Source: an uncultured Clostridia bacterium
GTDB taxonomy: Bacteria > Bacillota > Clostridia > Christensenellales > CAG-917
Length of the DNA stretch: 64,000 nucleotides
Direction: 5' to 3'
Assembly: GCA_934277615.1 (NCBI GenBank)
Contig: CAKQUV010000001.1
Coordinates: 256,762 to 320,761 of the forward strand
Position numbers and translations under genes: made by a program. The notes below the pieces were generated by a model that made no database searches, was not told where the DNA came from, and worked only from the letters and a program-made list of their open reading frames with translations. Positions 24,956-33,258 of this stretch are shown one piece after another; position 1 is the stretch's first letter; every line of letters starts with the position of its first letter.

Positions 24956-26036
24956 CAAAGCGTTTGGAAACCAAATAATATCCTTCGTCTATTTCTGTCG
25001 TGTCAAACTGTTTGCTATTGAAAATTTTGAGGAGCGTTTTGCTTGTTACGTCGCTCATGATCGTATAATGCGGATAGGCGAGTATAATATTGTTGACAAG
25101 CACTCTTGCAATTCCTTTTCCGCGCATGCTCTTATCCACGGCGATTGCCATAATGTAGAGTATCGGTTTCTCAAGCGCCGCTACTTTATCGTGGAATTCG
25201 TGTTGATAAGGGTAGTCTGTGCAGTCGTAATCGCTGGTGAAAACATTGTTGAATTGGCGTTGGTCTTTTTGTTTAAGCTCGTAAAAATCGAAACAGAGCG
25301 ATATGCCTACGAGCTTTCCGTTTTCAAAAACGCCGTACGAATAACCGCTTTGTATGCAGTACGCAAACATGTCCTTAAACGACGTATCCATAATTTGTTT
25401 CAAGTCTTGTCCTTTAAATTGTTCGAGGAAGTACTCGTTGTCCAAAAAACAATCCTCGTAAAGAGCGGTAACCTCATCGAGGTTTTCGGGGCGCAATTTG
25501 ACGGGAGAAAGCCCCGTTTGCTTGAATATTTGCCGTGTAAACTCCATATCTCGGTTGTTCCATTTTTCCATCGGAGCGCTGAGTAGACACTTTGTTCCGA
25601 TCAATACTGGGAAATCGAAACATGCAGGGTCCAAAGGATTTTCATACGGCTCGAGAACATATCCGTTTGCTTCATAAAATTTTATGGTCGCCTCGTTGTC
25701 GTCGCGGTCGGTATATAGTCTGCAATATTTATATCCGAGTTTTTTTGAATATCCTTCAAACAATCTCATCGCCTCGCTCCCGTAATGGTTGCGACGATAC
25801 TCTTTTAGTATGCCAAACCAGCCTAGCCACGCCGATTCCGAGTCTGCTTGCACCGAATAGATGCCGGTTATCCCTACATATCCGACATCTTCGACGTAAA
25901 GCAAATAGTATTTATAATCCGTTGTTCCCGCCACTGCGTCTATATAGTTTTGAGAGGCGTCGTGGCTTGGAAAAATGGCGTGTTGAATCTTTATGATGTC
26001 GTCCAAATTGTCGCTTGTCAGAGGAATCAGTTTCAT
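24942..26036 (-). CDS. Tandem GNAT N-acetyltransferase protein
   Basis: A 364-residue protein with two GNAT-like halves. The first (about 1-145) has GILKEYRRNHYGSEAMRLF, the acetyl-CoA pyrophosphate loop, and ATIKFYEANGYV. The second (about 175-360) has YIMAIAVDKSMRGKGIARVLVN and a typical RGKGIA loop. The substrate is unknown. The start ATG overlaps the stop TGA of the TIR-GNAT gene (ATGA), so the two are translationally coupled. The last codons and stop lie in a fragment of a family A repeat. Confidence 0.85.
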   Translation of the reverse strand: MKLIPLTSDNLDDIIKIQHAIFPSHDASQNYIDAVAGTTDYKYYLLYVEDVGYVGITGIYSVQADSESAWLGWFGILKEYRRNHYGSEAMRLFEGYSKKLGYKYCRLYTDRDDNEATIKFYEANGYVLEPYENPLDPACFDFPVLIGTKCLLSAPMEKWNNRDMEFTRQIFKQTGLSPVKLRPENLDEVTALYEDCFLDNEYFLEQFKGQDLKQIMDTSFKDMFAYCIQSGYSYGVFENGKLVGISLCFDFYELKQKDQRQFNNVFTSDYDCTDYPYQHEFHDKVAALEKPILYIMAIAVDKSMRGKGIARVLVNNIILAYPHYTIMSDVTSKTLLKIFNSKQFDTTEIDEGYYLVSKRFDCGT

Positions 26037-27100
26037 TTTTTATTTCCGTAAAGTTCGCAGAATTCAGGATATTTCTTTTTCAGAATAGCATTGTCGTCAA
26101 GGGTTGCAAAATCGAGATTGAATATCTTTCCCTGCGCAGGATTGGTGCCGACGCATTTAAACCCGAGCGGAGTTATCATTTTCTCGAGAAGGTGGGAATA
26201 GACGGATATCGCAAGGGATGTGATTCTCACGTCATCCTCGTTTGCAAGTCGCACGAATTTTGCAAAAAGGTCATCCAAAAGCATTATGTAATTCTTTTGA
26301 TTCTCATGTTTTTGTATAATCGGCATTATTGCGATATAACAACAGAACTCGCCGCCGAATCCGTAAAATTCTTCCATATCGGCGTCTATCATTTTTGCGC
26401 CCGACACCACGAGGTCAAAATTCTGTTTGTTGATAAATTCAACTTGCGAATATCCTACGATTTTGTCGTCAACAATGAGGAAAGACGCCGTTTCGGGATA
26501 GTTGTTTGCGTATTCCAGCCATGCGTCGGGATCGCCTTCTATATCCGAATCTATGATAAACTCATTCGGGGCGTCGCCAAGCGTGAGATAATCGATCTCC
26601 ACTGTTTCCACGACTTTTCGTCTTGTGTCGTAGCCGATTTCTTTTATTTGTTCGGAAGAGAGCACGACGGGGCCGCTATACTTGATTGCGTCTTTTTGTT
26701 GTTCGCTTGTCAAAGAATTGATGATTGTCAAAAGCTTTTGAAGAGAATCTTTGTCGACGTAATCGACCCAATTGTTCTTGCCGATATAAAATTCCATCGC
26801 TTTTGACGGCGTTATTGCGGAATTCAGTTTGAGCGGAATTATCATTTTATCGTGATTTATTGCCGAATTAACTTCGTTCAACACCATATTCGAGTTGTTT
26901 GATTCGTGTGAAAGCATCAGCACGCAGCACGTCGAATTTTCAATAGCATTGACGATTTCGTTTGCAAAAACCGTTCCCGGCGGAATGTCGCGATAATCGA
27001 TAAAGACGTTTTGCCCCGCGTCCTCGATTTCCTTGACTATTTTCTTAACAGTATCCTCGTTTTTGCGTGAATAAGAAATAAAAACGTAGTTATCTCCCAT
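26033..27100 (-). CDS. TIR domain fused to a GNAT-like domain
   Basis: A 355-residue protein. Residues 4-95 form a TIR domain of the bacterial TIR_2 type: YVFISYSRKNEDTVKKI, NVFIDYRDIPPG, then NSTCCVLMLSHESNNSNMVLNEVNSAI. Glu76 is at the position of the catalytic Glu of NADase TIRs (S-x-x-V-x-x-E). After a linker, residues ~160-355 resemble an acetyltransferase-like fold (FLIVDDKIVGYSQVEF, LLEKMITPLGFKCVG), without a clear acetyl-CoA loop. AAGGGGAAC precedes the ATG. TIR domains act in anti-phage defence as NADases or signal makers; whether this one does is inference. Confidence 0.8.
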   Translation of the reverse strand: MGDNYVFISYSRKNEDTVKKIVKEIEDAGQNVFIDYRDIPPGTVFANEIVNAIENSTCCVLMLSHESNNSNMVLNEVNSAINHDKMIIPLKLNSAITPSKAMEFYIGKNNWVDYVDKDSLQKLLTIINSLTSEQQKDAIKYSGPVVLSSEQIKEIGYDTRRKVVETVEIDYLTLGDAPNEFIIDSDIEGDPDAWLEYANNYPETASFLIVDDKIVGYSQVEFINKQNFDLVVSGAKMIDADMEEFYGFGGEFCCYIAIMPIIQKHENQKNYIMLLDDLFAKFVRLANEDDVRITSLAISVYSHLLEKMITPLGFKCVGTNPAQGKIFNLDFATLDDNAILKKKYPEFCELYGNKK

Positions 27101-27120
27101 AAAGAGTTCCCCTTCGATTT

Positions 27121-27137
27121 GTATAATAAAATTATAC
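27121..27137. promoter_or_regulatory. Perfect dyad over the TIR operon promoter
   Basis: GTATAAT-AAA-ATTATAC, a 7-bp perfect inverted repeat overlapping the -10 region of the promoter at 27134-27162. A possible operator. Confidence 0.4.
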
Positions 27138-27162
27138 TACCACAGTAGGCGCGCAAAGTCAA
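27134..27162 (-). promoter_or_regulatory. Promoter of the TIR-GNAT operon
   Basis: On the - strand: TTGACT, a 17-base spacer and TAGTAT. Confidence 0.5.
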
Positions 27163-27265
27163 TATCGCCGCATTATTAGGCGCGGTTCTTTTCAAATAAA
27201 ACGTATTATTTTATTTGTATATATAAATATAAAACTTTATTTGCACGCATATACACGCATGTGTA

Positions 27266-27294
27266 TTGCTAAAAGCGTTTGCGTGTGTTACAAT
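27266..27294 (+). promoter_or_regulatory. Promoter of the surface protein-CDF-phosphoesterase operon
   Basis: TTGCTA, a 17-base spacer and TACAAT, with a leader of about 26 bases. Confidence 0.65.
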
Positions 27295-27326
27295 TATATG
27301 TCCAAAGACTCGGAAGCGAGGGAAGT

Positions 27327-29252
27327 ATGGCTCGAAAGTTGACCAAAATCGCAATAATCGCAATGCTGATATGTCTGTCGGCAGTTTTGGCAACCGCTTT
27401 TTCTCTCGAGGGCGTAGCGTATGCGGCGGACGGCAAAATCGACGTCGTCGTAACCGCAGAATTTGAAAACGGCGAAAAGGTCTGGTATGCGTCCGTCGAC
27501 AACGTATCGTTTTGGGCGGCGCAAGGTGAATTTTTCATAGAGGAAAAATTGTATTATTCCTTGAAACAATCTCTGTCGGGCGTGCTTTTTCAAAAGGGCG
27601 TCATAACTTCCGAAACAAAAGCCTCTTTCGATTCCGATCCAACGAGTTGGAATGCCAACGACTATTTTGATTTCACGTTCGTGTTCCCGTCAATGGGAAC
27701 GGTATCCGCAAACAAGAATAGCGTCACCTACACCAAAGGCGAGAGCGACGCGGTAATTTCCGTTGAAAACGCAAGCGCAATCGTCGGATTTTGGGCAAGC
27801 AGGCTTGACTATCGCAAAGCCGGCTCAACCGATACAAAGCAGACTTATTCGGATATTTTTTCAACGTCCGTGGCATTCGGCGGCGGCGTAAGCGCAGGCG
27901 AGTACGAAGTGGGCTATACCGCAATCGAAAGATTTATGTTTGACGGCAAATCGTTTGACGTCGAAAGAAAGAGCGCAAACGTCGTAAACTTCACAATCGG
28001 CAAAGCGACCTTGCCGTCTCCGACAATCAATACCGTCGAGGCGGAATACGGCATATCCGTATCGCAAGTATCCTCGAGAATAGGCAATTCGATAGCCGAC
28101 AAGGAGTTTTTAAGCACGGGCAGCGGACAATTCATCCTTTGCGATACGCAAACGGATTCGCTTTTTGACGGAGCAACCGACAACGCCTCTATTATACCTG
28201 CGCCGAGAGCGCAAGAATATATCCTAAAATATAATTTTGAATCTGCAAGCGGCAACTATTTTCCGCTTGAAAACATAACGGTCAGACTACACGTCGCCCC
28301 TCGCAAAATCACCGTGCGCATTTCCGACGTATATACGCTTGTCGGAGAGGATTTAATCTCGCCAGAAAACGTCGGTTACACCATAGACGGCGCGCTTGTG
28401 GGCGGCGATACTCAAGCCGATTTGGGAGTGCGCCTCAACTGTTCGGCGGACAAGGACAAGCCCGGGGTATATCCCATAACCGCCTCTTTCGACAACCCGT
28501 ATTATGAGGCGGTGAGCGCAAGCGCTTACGGCGGATTCGTGCAGTACGGCCGCTATATGGTCTTTACAAAACGAGTGAGCGCAACCGCTCCCGACGGCGC
28601 GATTTTCGAGGTATATTACGACAAAGGTTTTGTTGAAATCAAGACCGCAAAAATCACCCTCATAGATGCGCAAAGCGCAATAGACGGCAAAAGAATAGTC
28701 TGCGCATACAGGATAGAACTTGCCGACAACGACGGCAAAGTTATAGAGTCCGAAGGCAATTATTACGTGTCTTGGAAGGGAGTCGTAAACAATGCGAAAT
28801 ACGTAAGTATAGGCTTGGACGGCAAGCTCGAAGAGGCTGGCGCAAATATAAACGGCGTGCCTCTTTCAAAGGACAATTGCGAGATCTATTTCTACATTGA
28901 CGACGTTGTTCCCACTTCTCGAAAAGGATGGCTCGACATCCTTCTCGTATCACTTGCCACGCTGTTCGCGCTCGGACTTGTCGTGATTGTCGTATCCTGT
29001 CGCAAAGCAATGACAATCGGCGACATTTTGCACGATTCAAGCGTTTATGAGCGTGAAACAGAAGCAAAAACCGCTGATTGCGCCAATATCAAGCAAAATC
29101 GCGAAGAAATTCCTTCAAGCAAAAACGACACGGATAATGTTGCGAAAGCCGACGTTTTAAGCACCTTGAACACGGCAAAAAAGCAACGCCACGGAAAAGC
29201 AAACAAGCTCAAAAAAGCCGTGCGCAAAAACGCAGAGGAGGATAACAAGTGA
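27327..29252 (+). CDS. Surface protein with repeated Ig/MBG-like domains and C-terminal anchor
   Basis: A 641-residue protein with a cleavable signal peptide ending around VAYAADG and no lipobox. The extracellular part is built of beta-rich stretches. Phrases such as VNFTIGKATLPSPTINTVEAEYG and GKPGVYPITASFDNPYY-like segments recall MBG/Ig-like domains of clostridial surface proteins. A single hydrophobic segment (WLDILLVSLATLFALGLVVIVV) is followed by a basic cytoplasmic tail of ~75 residues. GAGGG precedes the chosen ATG. The stop overlaps the GTG start of the CDF gene. Function unknown, perhaps adhesion or envelope structure. Confidence 0.8.
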   Translation: MARKLTKIAIIAMLICLSAVLATAFSLEGVAYAADGKIDVVVTAEFENGEKVWYASVDNVSFWAAQGEFFIEEKLYYSLKQSLSGVLFQKGVITSETKASFDSDPTSWNANDYFDFTFVFPSMGTVSANKNSVTYTKGESDAVISVENASAIVGFWASRLDYRKAGSTDTKQTYSDIFSTSVAFGGGVSAGEYEVGYTAIERFMFDGKSFDVERKSANVVNFTIGKATLPSPTINTVEAEYGISVSQVSSRIGNSIADKEFLSTGSGQFILCDTQTDSLFDGATDNASIIPAPRAQEYILKYNFESASGNYFPLENITVRLHVAPRKITVRISDVYTLVGEDLISPENVGYTIDGALVGGDTQADLGVRLNCSADKDKPGVYPITASFDNPYYEAVSASAYGGFVQYGRYMVFTKRVSATAPDGAIFEVYYDKGFVEIKTAKITLIDAQSAIDGKRIVCAYRIELADNDGKVIESEGNYYVSWKGVVNNAKYVSIGLDGKLEEAGANINGVPLSKDNCEIYFYIDDVVPTSRKGWLDILLVSLATLFALGLVVIVVSCRKAMTIGDILHDSSVYERETEAKTADCANIKQNREEIPSSKNDTDNVAKADVLSTLNTAKKQRHGKANKLKKAVRKNAEEDNK

Positions 29253-30184
29253 AAGACAGAATAAAGAAATCCATAATCCTCATATCCGTTGCAATGGCAG
29301 TCAACGTCGTGCTTGCGGCAATCAAAATGTACGTCGGTCTAAGTTCCAACAGCCTTTGCATAATGCTTGACGGAACCAACAGTTTCTTTGACGTAATAAC
29401 CTGCCTCGTAACGCTTGTGGTTTTTATATTCCTGCTTGTTCCGAGAAACGAAAAAGCCCCCTATGGTTGCGGCAGAGGGGAGTACCTTGCTGGTTTTATC
29501 GTTGCGGTGGTATCGGTGGTCGTGGGCGGGCTTTTCCTCATCCGTTCGCTCAATCGTATGGCGATGCCCGAGCCCGTATGGTTCGGACTTCAGAACTGCA
29601 TCCTTATATCCGTCGCAATCCCCGTCAAACTCTCTATCGGACTTGCGTACTATTTTGCCAACAAGAAGATAAAATCCGCGGCGATAAAAGCGATTATGTT
29701 GGACAGTTTTCTCGATACGGGCATGACCGCCACCTCGCTCATATCCTTTGCGGTTTCGGCGAGAGTGGATTATGCGGTGGACGCGATATTCGGCATTGTA
29801 ATGAGCGTCGTGATAATAGTCGTCGCAATCAAAATGGTTGCCGAAAACGTGCGAGCGATAGTGCTCGGCGACGGCGCGAAAGAGGAAAAAGAGGCAATAG
29901 AAAACGCCTGCGAACAAAGAGGCGCACATCTTGAAAAAACCGTGCTTCACGACTATGGTTACGGCATGAAAGTGGGCAACGCCTACTACACGGGCAACGC
30001 CGTAGACGCGCGCGAAATGAGCGAAGAAGTTTTTGAAAAGACCGGCGCCGAAGTGGAATTTATAAACGTTGAAAGTGTTGCGGAGAGCGTTCGAAATTGC
30101 GCCGCGCAATCGCAAAACTCGGAAATTTCCGAAAATTCCGAAACCGACGATACGCAAACCGCCGACAATTCGCAAAAGAAATAA
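29249..30184 (+). CDS. Cation diffusion facilitator family transporter
   Basis: A 311-residue CDF protein. It has six hydrophobic segments, with SNSLCIMLDGTNSFFDVITCLVT in TM2 and KAIMLDSFLDTGMTATSLIS in TM5. The TM5 metal site reads DxxxD instead of the HxxxD of zinc exporters, as in manganese-type CDFs, so Mn(II) (or Fe(II)) export is the likely role. A C-terminal cytoplasmic domain and a polar Glu/Ser/Asn tail follow. GTG is the start, preceded by GAGGAGG, and overlaps the previous stop (GTGA). Confidence 0.88.
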   Translation: MKDRIKKSIILISVAMAVNVVLAAIKMYVGLSSNSLCIMLDGTNSFFDVITCLVTLVVFIFLLVPRNEKAPYGCGRGEYLAGFIVAVVSVVVGGLFLIRSLNRMAMPEPVWFGLQNCILISVAIPVKLSIGLAYYFANKKIKSAAIKAIMLDSFLDTGMTATSLISFAVSARVDYAVDAIFGIVMSVVIIVVAIKMVAENVRAIVLGDGAKEEKEAIENACEQRGAHLEKTVLHDYGYGMKVGNAYYTGNAVDAREMSEEVFEKTGAEVEFINVESVAESVRNCAAQSQNSEISENSETDDTQTADNSQKK

Positions 30185-30261
30185 AACACCCAAATTCTCA
30201 ATCGGAGAATGAGGATAAAACAGAATACAAAGATTATACAGCAACAATAAGGAGGCAAACG

Positions 30262-31776
30262 ATGAGCGACGAAATCAAAAACGCCGAAGAAACTTTGGCG
30301 CAAGACGAAATCGAGCAAACGGAAGAAGTGGGCGAAGAGCAACCTTCCGACGAAAAAAACGTGGGTATTCTCTGCGAATATGAGGACAAAAAGTCCGCAA
30401 AAGCAAAGAAAGAGAAGAAAAAACTCACCCCCGAGCAGAGAAAGAAAAAGACCGTCAAAGCCTTGATTATCACAGGCGCGGTATTCCTTGCCATCGCAAT
30501 CTTTTTCAGCGGATGCGCCATAGCAACCACAGTCAACGCCAACGCGCTTTTGTCGCAAGCGGAAAACAATTTCCAAAAGGTCGAATACGACAAGGACGCA
30601 GACGGCAACAGTTTGCAACTCAGACCGACATTCGACAACGAACTCGGTTTTTGGACGTTCACAAAGCCTGCGGACAGAGATTTCAAAGTCTTGCAGTTCA
30701 CCGACGTACATATCGGCGGCGGCGCATTCTCCGGACAAAAAGACGCGTGGGCAATGAGCGCGGTTGCAACCATGATAAGAGCGGAAAAGCCCGACCTCGT
30801 AGTGATAACGGGCGACATCGCGTATCCCGTACCTTTCCAGGCAGGCACGTTCAACAACCTCAACGCAACCAAAATTTTCTCGCATATGATGGAATCGCTC
30901 GGCGTTTATTGGACTTTTGCGTTCGGCAACCATGACACCGAGCTTTATAGCCTCTATACGCGCAAGGACATCTGCAAGTATTATGAGGATTCAAACTTTG
31001 AGTATTGCCTCTTCCGCGCAGGTTTCTGCGATGACGAAGACGTAATCAGCGACACCTCGAGAGGCTTTGGCAACGACATGATAGTCGTCAAAAACCCTGC
31101 AGGTTCTGCCAACCCCATCAACCAAGCCATCGTAACATTTGACAGCCACAGTTACACCGACGGCGATTATTTCGGAATTGCGTGGAAGTACGACAACATC
31201 CACCAATGCCAAGTCGATTGGTATTCCGAGAGCATGGATATGCTCAAAGATAAAAACGGTGGCGTCGAAGTCAACAACCTTGCGTTCTTCCACATTCCTC
31301 TCGTAGAGTATCGTGAAGCGTGGGCAAACGTCATCAATAGCGGTACTAAAAAAGAGAAGTTTGCAAACAAAGAAGTTCCGGCAAACACAGAATTTAAAGG
31401 CAACGGCTCGAGCACAAAATTCATTTACGGAACCATGGGCGAGAGCGACAAGCAAAAGAACGGCGTTCGCACCTACGGCGTATTCTGCGGCAGCGGCACG
31501 GACAACCTCTTTGAGGCAGGCTTGACCCACGGCATGCAAGGCATATTCTGCGGACACGATCACTACAACAACTTCTCCGTTCTGTACAAGCGCGACGGCG
31601 ATTCTCGCGGCATCCGCCTCACCTACGGCATGTCCATCGACTATCTCGCCTACGCCGGCATCTACAAAAAGCACTCTCAACGCGGCACCACCGTCATCAC
31701 CATCAATAGCGACGGTGTGTTCGAGAGTACTCCTCGAAATTATTATTCCTACGGTGTCTCTCACGAACGCGACTAA
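30262..31776 (+). CDS. Membrane-anchored metallophosphoesterase
   Basis: A 504-residue protein. A charged cytoplasmic N-terminus of about 75 residues precedes one hydrophobic anchor (ALIITGAVFLAIAIFFSG). The outer domain carries the calcineurin-like signature: FTDVHIGGG, VVITGDIAY, AFGNHD and GHDHYNNF. The substrate is unknown; similar proteins act on nucleotides or phospholipids. GGAGG precedes the ATG. It is third in the operon with the CDF transporter, and a link to metal supply (Mn2+) is plausible. The stop codon overlaps the first bases of a family A hairpin. Confidence 0.9.
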   Translation: MSDEIKNAEETLAQDEIEQTEEVGEEQPSDEKNVGILCEYEDKKSAKAKKEKKKLTPEQRKKKTVKALIITGAVFLAIAIFFSGCAIATTVNANALLSQAENNFQKVEYDKDADGNSLQLRPTFDNELGFWTFTKPADRDFKVLQFTDVHIGGGAFSGQKDAWAMSAVATMIRAEKPDLVVITGDIAYPVPFQAGTFNNLNATKIFSHMMESLGVYWTFAFGNHDTELYSLYTRKDICKYYEDSNFEYCLFRAGFCDDEDVISDTSRGFGNDMIVVKNPAGSANPINQAIVTFDSHSYTDGDYFGIAWKYDNIHQCQVDWYSESMDMLKDKNGGVEVNNLAFFHIPLVEYREAWANVINSGTKKEKFANKEVPANTEFKGNGSSTKFIYGTMGESDKQKNGVRTYGVFCGSGTDNLFEAGLTHGMQGIFCGHDHYNNFSVLYKRDGDSRGIRLTYGMSIDYLAYAGIYKKHSQRGTTVITINSDGVFESTPRNYYSYGVSHERD

Positions 31777-31897
31777 AAGTTGCCAAACAGCGAATAACTG
31801 CGTCAGAGCCGTCCGATTGCCAACTCATTTACTATTAGTAAATTAGGGTTGCCTCTCGGACGGCTCTTCCTTGTTCTTCATCCGCTTGGCGACTTTT
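31775..31897 (+). repeat. Family A nested-hairpin element, copy A5 (full)
   Basis: The outer arms AAAAGTTGCCAAACAG/CCGCTTGGCGACTTTT pair with G-U wobble. The loop strands are CGAATAACTGCGTC/TCCTTGTTCTTCAT. The middle arms AGAGCCGTCCGA/TCGGACGGCTCT are a perfect 12 bp. The apical part is CAACTCATTTAC/GTAAATTAGGGTTG. Starting inside the phosphoesterase stop codon, with an A-tract and a T-tract at its ends, it looks like a 3' end structure. Confidence 0.85.
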
Positions 31898-32112
31898 ATT
31901 TACTCTCGTAACGTTTGGTTTGCGCTCCTCGGGGCGCTTTCTTGTTATGCATCTATTTATTGCGTTTTAGTGATGTTCGTAACGTTAGGCTGTCTGTTCA
32001 AGTGGTTCTTCCTTGTTCTTCATCTGTTTGGTGGCGACTTTTATTTACCTCTGTAACGTTGGGGTAGCCGTGCAAGGGGCTTTTTCGCGCACTTCATCCG
32101 TTTAGAGACTCT
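31898..32112 (+). repeat. Three successive 3' halves of family A
   Basis: Each unit has GTAACGTT-x-GG, a stem arm (CTCGGGGCGC; CAAGTGGTTCTT; GGGGCTTTT), a CTTxxTTGTTxTxCATC-like strand and an outer-arm remnant. None has its 5' half. No gene here. Confidence 0.6.
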
Positions 32113-32129
32113 TAATCGCGTTCGTGTAA

Positions 32130-32440
32130 TGGTTGTTTATTCGTAGCCTACTTATTAACGGAATGTGCATATTCGGAGCTTCGAGTCGCAAGGCGACGAG
32201 CGGTGGAGTGCCGAACTTGACGATTAGTACAAGTGAACCGATAAGTGTTGTCCTTTTTATCGGCGAACGAGTGGCATAATAAGGGGACGATACTTTTCTA
32301 TGTGAGTGCCGCTTGTCGCCCCCGCGAGCGACGAGCATTTTTGTAGAGAATTGCCCCTATACGAGTGGTGGGAGAAATGCCGGCGTGTCCGGAAAGAGGG
32401 GGTAATTGTATTTAGAGGAGTTACGACTACACTCTATTAG
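32130..32440 (+). repeat. Family B composite repeat, copy B4
   Basis: The shortest copy, without module X. The hairpin stem is CCGATAA (32238-32244)/TTATCGG (32257-32263), different from B1 and B2 but still complementary. It ends with the GCCGGCGTGTCCGG block. Confidence 0.8.
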
Positions 32441-32518
32441 AATATAGAATGATCATTCGGCGCAAAGTTAAAACTCCCTCTTTCTTTTTCCAAAATACTA
32501 TGTTACAATCATATCATC

Positions 32519-33172
32519 ATGGAACAAGAAAAGACAAAGATTGACATTTACGATTTTGACAAGACGGCGATTCCGTACGACAGCGCATTGCACTATTGGT
32601 TTTGGTCTATGGCGCATTGTCCGTGGACGCTAATTTTGTTGCCCTTCCAGCTCTTTTGGGGCTTTTTGATGGTAACAAAGATTTTGCCGGTGCCGATTTT
32701 CAAAAAAATCGCATTCAATTTTGTCGCGCTCGTCAACACCGAAAAGACGGTCAAAAAGTATTGGGACAAGCACGAAAAGGATATATACGAATTTTTCAAA
32801 CCCGAAAATCGCGACATGTCTCGCAAGAGCGTTCTTATCAGCGCAAGCCCGGACTTCCTTATAGAAGAGATTGCAAGGCGCATGCAAATAGACTATTGCA
32901 TCGCAAGCCCGCACAGCAAGAAGAACGGGCATTTGCTCGGCAAAGTCTGCCGCAAGGACGAAAAAGTGCGCCGCTTGAACGAGATTTTGCCTGACGCGGA
33001 AGTGGAAAACGTATATAGCGACAGCCTGGACCACGACCGTTACATATTCGCCCTCGGCAAGCATTGCTATCTTGCCAACAAGGGAGAACTCAAAGAAATC
33101 GACTTTGAAAAAGAGATAAAGGCGTACGACGAGGCAAAGTCCGAAAAGAAATCAAAGAAAAAAGCAAAATAA
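32519..33172 (+). CDS. HAD-IB family phosphatase with membrane segment
   Basis: A 217-residue HAD-superfamily hydrolase. Motif I is IYDFDKTAIPYDS (nucleophile Asp and acid/base Asp), motif II is SASP (LISASPDFLIEEIA) and the third block is NVYSDSLDHD. A hydrophobic cap segment (WTLILLPFQLFWGFLMV) suggests membrane association, as in phosphatidylglycerophosphate or phosphoserine phosphatase-like HAD-IB enzymes. No Shine-Dalgarno site is visible. TACAAT lies nine bases upstream, so the mRNA may be leaderless. It ends in a Lys-rich tail. Confidence 0.85.
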   Translation: MEQEKTKIDIYDFDKTAIPYDSALHYWFWSMAHCPWTLILLPFQLFWGFLMVTKILPVPIFKKIAFNFVALVNTEKTVKKYWDKHEKDIYEFFKPENRDMSRKSVLISASPDFLIEEIARRMQIDYCIASPHSKKNGHLLGKVCRKDEKVRRLNEILPDAEVENVYSDSLDHDRYIFALGKHCYLANKGELKEIDFEKEIKAYDEAKSEKKSKKKAK

Positions 33173-33221
33173 TTTTGGAATTTGGCTTATAACGGCAAAT
33201 CATAAATGGGAAAAACGGAAC

Positions 33222-33251
33222 AAAAAACGCACTCGAAAGAGTGCGTTTTTT
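33222..33251. terminator. Bidirectional terminator
   Basis: AAAACGCACTC/GAGTGCGTTTT with GAAA loop, between converging genes. Confidence 0.85.
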
Positions 33252-33258
33252 ATGAGTT

